Under the pieces are notes generated by a model. It saw nothing but the letters and a program-made list of their open reading frames with translations. It was not told the DNA's origin and did not search any database. Positions 4,801 through 5,763 of a stretch of 5,763 bases of DNA are shown here, piece after piece. The stretch is from Desulfobacteraceae bacterium (lineage in GTDB: Bacteria > Desulfobacterota > Desulfobacteria > Desulfobacterales > Desulfosalsimonadaceae): contig JAGXHH010000181.1 of NCBI GenBank assembly GCA_024636355.1, positions 1-5,763 of the forward strand, in the 5' to 3' direction. The position numbers and the translations under genes are program-made. The first letter of the stretch is position 1, and each line of letters starts with the position of its first letter.

Positions 4801-5382
4801 ATGAACAATCTCAAAAACATCCTTTTCCCCCTCATGATCATCCTGATGTTTTCGGTCGGCTCCAGCGCATTTGCTGCCGATGAGTACACGATCGACCCGG
4901 TCCATTCATCCGTCCTGTTCAAGGTGGGACACCTGGAGATCAGCTATGTCCGGGGGGTCTTTACCTGTTTTTCCGGAACCATCGTTGCTGACAAAAACAA
5001 CCCGGAAAACAGCTTGGTCGACATTACCGTGCTGTCATCGAGCATCGACACCAACAACATCGAACGGGATGAACATCTGCGGAGTGAAGAATTTTTCCAC
5101 GCGATCAAGTATCCGGAGATCACGTTCAAGAGCACCGGCGTTAAAAAAACCGGCAATAACACCTATGATGTGACCGGCGATTTCACCCTCCACGGTGTCA
5201 CGAAACAGATCACGGTCAAGTCCGAAATGATCAATGAAGGTAAAGATATGTGGGGCGGCCACCGGATGGGGTTTTCGTCAGAATTTGAGATCAAGCGCAG
5301 CGACTACGGCATGGATCAGCTGATCCCGGCAGCCGGCGACAAGGTGCATATTTCGCTGATCCTCGAAGCAGTCAAAAATTAA
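4801..5382 (+). CDS. YceI-like family periplasmic lipocalin-fold protein
   Basis: This is an exported protein of the YceI family, a beta-barrel fold that binds polyisoprenoid or other long lipophilic chains in characterised members. It is complete at 193 residues, the usual length. The signal peptide spans residues 1-25, with a hydrophobic core at 7-18 and likely cleavage after AFA before ADEYTIDP. Family motifs are TIDPVHSS (30-37), SSSIDTNNIERDEHLRSEEFF (79-99), YPEITFKSTGV (104-114), VTGDFTLHGVTK (124-135) and MGFSSEFEIKRSDYG (156-170). The start is well supported by AGGAG at 4789-4793, seven bases upstream. The gene appears monocistronic, with a candidate promoter at 4692-4719. The ligand is unknown. 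One Cys remains in the mature part (Cys56). YceI proteins often accompany stress or respiratory genes, but nothing here specifies a partner. Confidence 0.95.
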   Translation: MNNLKNILFPLMIILMFSVGSSAFAADEYTIDPVHSSVLFKVGHLEISYVRGVFTCFSGTIVADKNNPENSLVDITVLSSSIDTNNIERDEHLRSEEFFHAIKYPEITFKSTGVKKTGNNTYDVTGDFTLHGVTKQITVKSEMINEGKDMWGGHRMGFSSEFEIKRSDYGMDQLIPAAGDKVHISLILEAVKN

Positions 5383-5432
5383 AAACGCATGGATGGTGCG
5401 ATCATAAATGACGGTGCGCCCGGGGCTTGCCT

Positions 5433-5513
5433 GTCGGGTATGGAAACCCGACCTACGGTTCCCGGTTCGCAAAAAGACGGCGCGGTTTGGTAGGTCGGGA
5501 TTCACATCCCGAC
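5433..5513. repeat. Two GTCGGG hairpins in inverted setting
   Basis: GTCGGGT-ATGGAA-ACCCGAC (5433-5452) is followed by CTACG, and GTCGGGAT-TCAC-ATCCCGAC (5494-5513) is preceded by GTAG. The CCTAC/GTAGG tags face each other, giving an inverted pair. This is the same design as the GGGCGATTC doublet with a different stem sequence. The first hairpin is about 50 bases after the YceI-like stop and might help end its transcript. Confidence 0.75.
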
Positions 5514-5568
5514 GCTTGCTCCCACGAAGCCAATCGATTTTATCGGGAAACGAAAAATACGCACGTAA

Positions 5569-5611
5569 GGCGGGGATAATCCCCGCCCGGGGGCGATTCG
5601 TGAATCGCCCC
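5569..5611. repeat. GGCGGGGA hairpin joined to a GGGCGATTC palindrome
   Basis: GGCGGGGA-TAA-TCCCCGCC (5569-5587) is followed directly by GGGCGATTC-GT-GAATCGCCC (5591-5610) and then CTAC. The pairing of a GC-rich hairpin with the GGGCGATTC palindrome mirrors the 2219-2319 element, where GGCGGGTT/AACCCGCC abuts a copy. Confidence 0.8.
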
Positions 5612-5704
5612 TACGAATGACCCTCGTAAAATACGCATTGCCGAAATCGTCAAAAAGAATCAATCCATTGCATGACAGGAAAATGGAGATATTTCTATTC
5701 CCCG

Positions 5705-5763
5705 CCTCACGGTGTAGGGGCGATTCACGAATCGCCCTGCCGGGATGGGGCACAATGTCCAAA
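5705..5763 (-). repeat. Inverted second copy of the 58-bp repeat module, cut by the window end
   Basis: Read on the minus strand, this segment begins TTTGGACATTGTGCCCCA, passes through GGGCGATTC-GT-GAATCGCCC, and ends CTACACCGTGAGG. The plus-strand segment 2271-2328 matches it almost throughout (TTTGGACATTCTGCCCCA, the same palindrome, then CTACATCGTGAGG). Because the window stops at the first base of the module, the repeat may extend further, and it is a likely cause of the assembly break. Confidence 0.85.

Larger units (their letters stand above)
5383..5763. other. Repeat-filled intergenic region to the contig edge
   Basis: These 381 bases contain no supported gene. They hold two GTCGGG hairpins (5433-5452 and 5494-5513), a GGCGGGGA hairpin (5569-5587), and two copies of the GGGCGATTC palindrome (5591-5610 and 5718-5737). 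The last 59 bases repeat the 2271-2328 module in inverted orientation. Frames that appear open here, including one at 5502-5762 on the minus strand, are translations of palindromes. Confidence 0.8.

Noticed and set aside
5502..5762. 86-codon minus-strand frame at the right edge
   Set aside because: It is made largely of translated palindromes (RGDSRIAP-type peptides) with no start signal.

Overview
The window looks like a short metagenomic or single-cell contig from an anaerobic bacterium, most likely a member of Desulfobacterota (the former Deltaproteobacteria). That placement is an inference from the gene content (a mercury-methylation gene pair) and from the style of the intergenic repeats; no marker gene is present. 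The first 19 bases are the Tn5 mosaic end left by tagmentation library preparation and are not genomic. The right edge stops inside a repeat that has a second copy in the window, which is a typical place for an assembly to break.

Layout, left to right: (1) 20-504 (+), the 3' end of a serine beta-lactamase-fold hydrolase; (2) 676-1815 (+), hgcA, the corrinoid membrane protein of mercury methylation, interrupted at codon 27 by an in-frame TGA; (3) 1858-2199 (+), hgcB, its partner ferredoxin; (4) 2219-2319, a pair of inverted palindromes; (5) 2341-2538 (-), a small CxxC-rich protein; (6) 2641-2726, hairpin repeats; (7) 2748-2966 (-), a 72-residue protein of unknown function; (8) 3038-3225, a MITE-like inverted-repeat element, then hexamer repeats; (9) 3316-4383 (-), an Old Yellow Enzyme family flavin oxidoreductase; (10) 4384-4800, an intergenic stretch with two heptamer-repeat arms and a candidate promoter; (11) 4801-5382 (+), an exported YceI-like lipocalin-fold protein; (12) 5383-5763, an intergenic stretch filled with several palindrome families.

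The core of the window is hgcAB. HgcA carries a methyl group on a corrinoid held by its cap-helix cysteine and passes it to Hg(II). HgcB, with two [4Fe-4S] clusters, is thought to reduce the corrinoid and to hand over mercury through its cysteines. The most interesting observation is that conserved HgcA sequence continues upstream of the first ATG of the uninterrupted frame (916), back to a TGA at 754-756. The same frame continues beyond that TGA to an ATG at 676. The TGA directly follows a Cys codon, and a hairpin that fits the general bacterial SECIS layout begins 12 bases after it. I read this as a possible Cys-Sec pair in the N-terminal tail of HgcA. The alternatives are a nonsense mutation or sequencing error in a Cys-Cys pair.

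The other genes (OYE reductase, YceI-like protein, two small proteins) are complete and have good ribosome binding sites, but nothing in the sequence ties them firmly to mercury. Most intergenic gaps downstream of hgcB hold a different repeat family.
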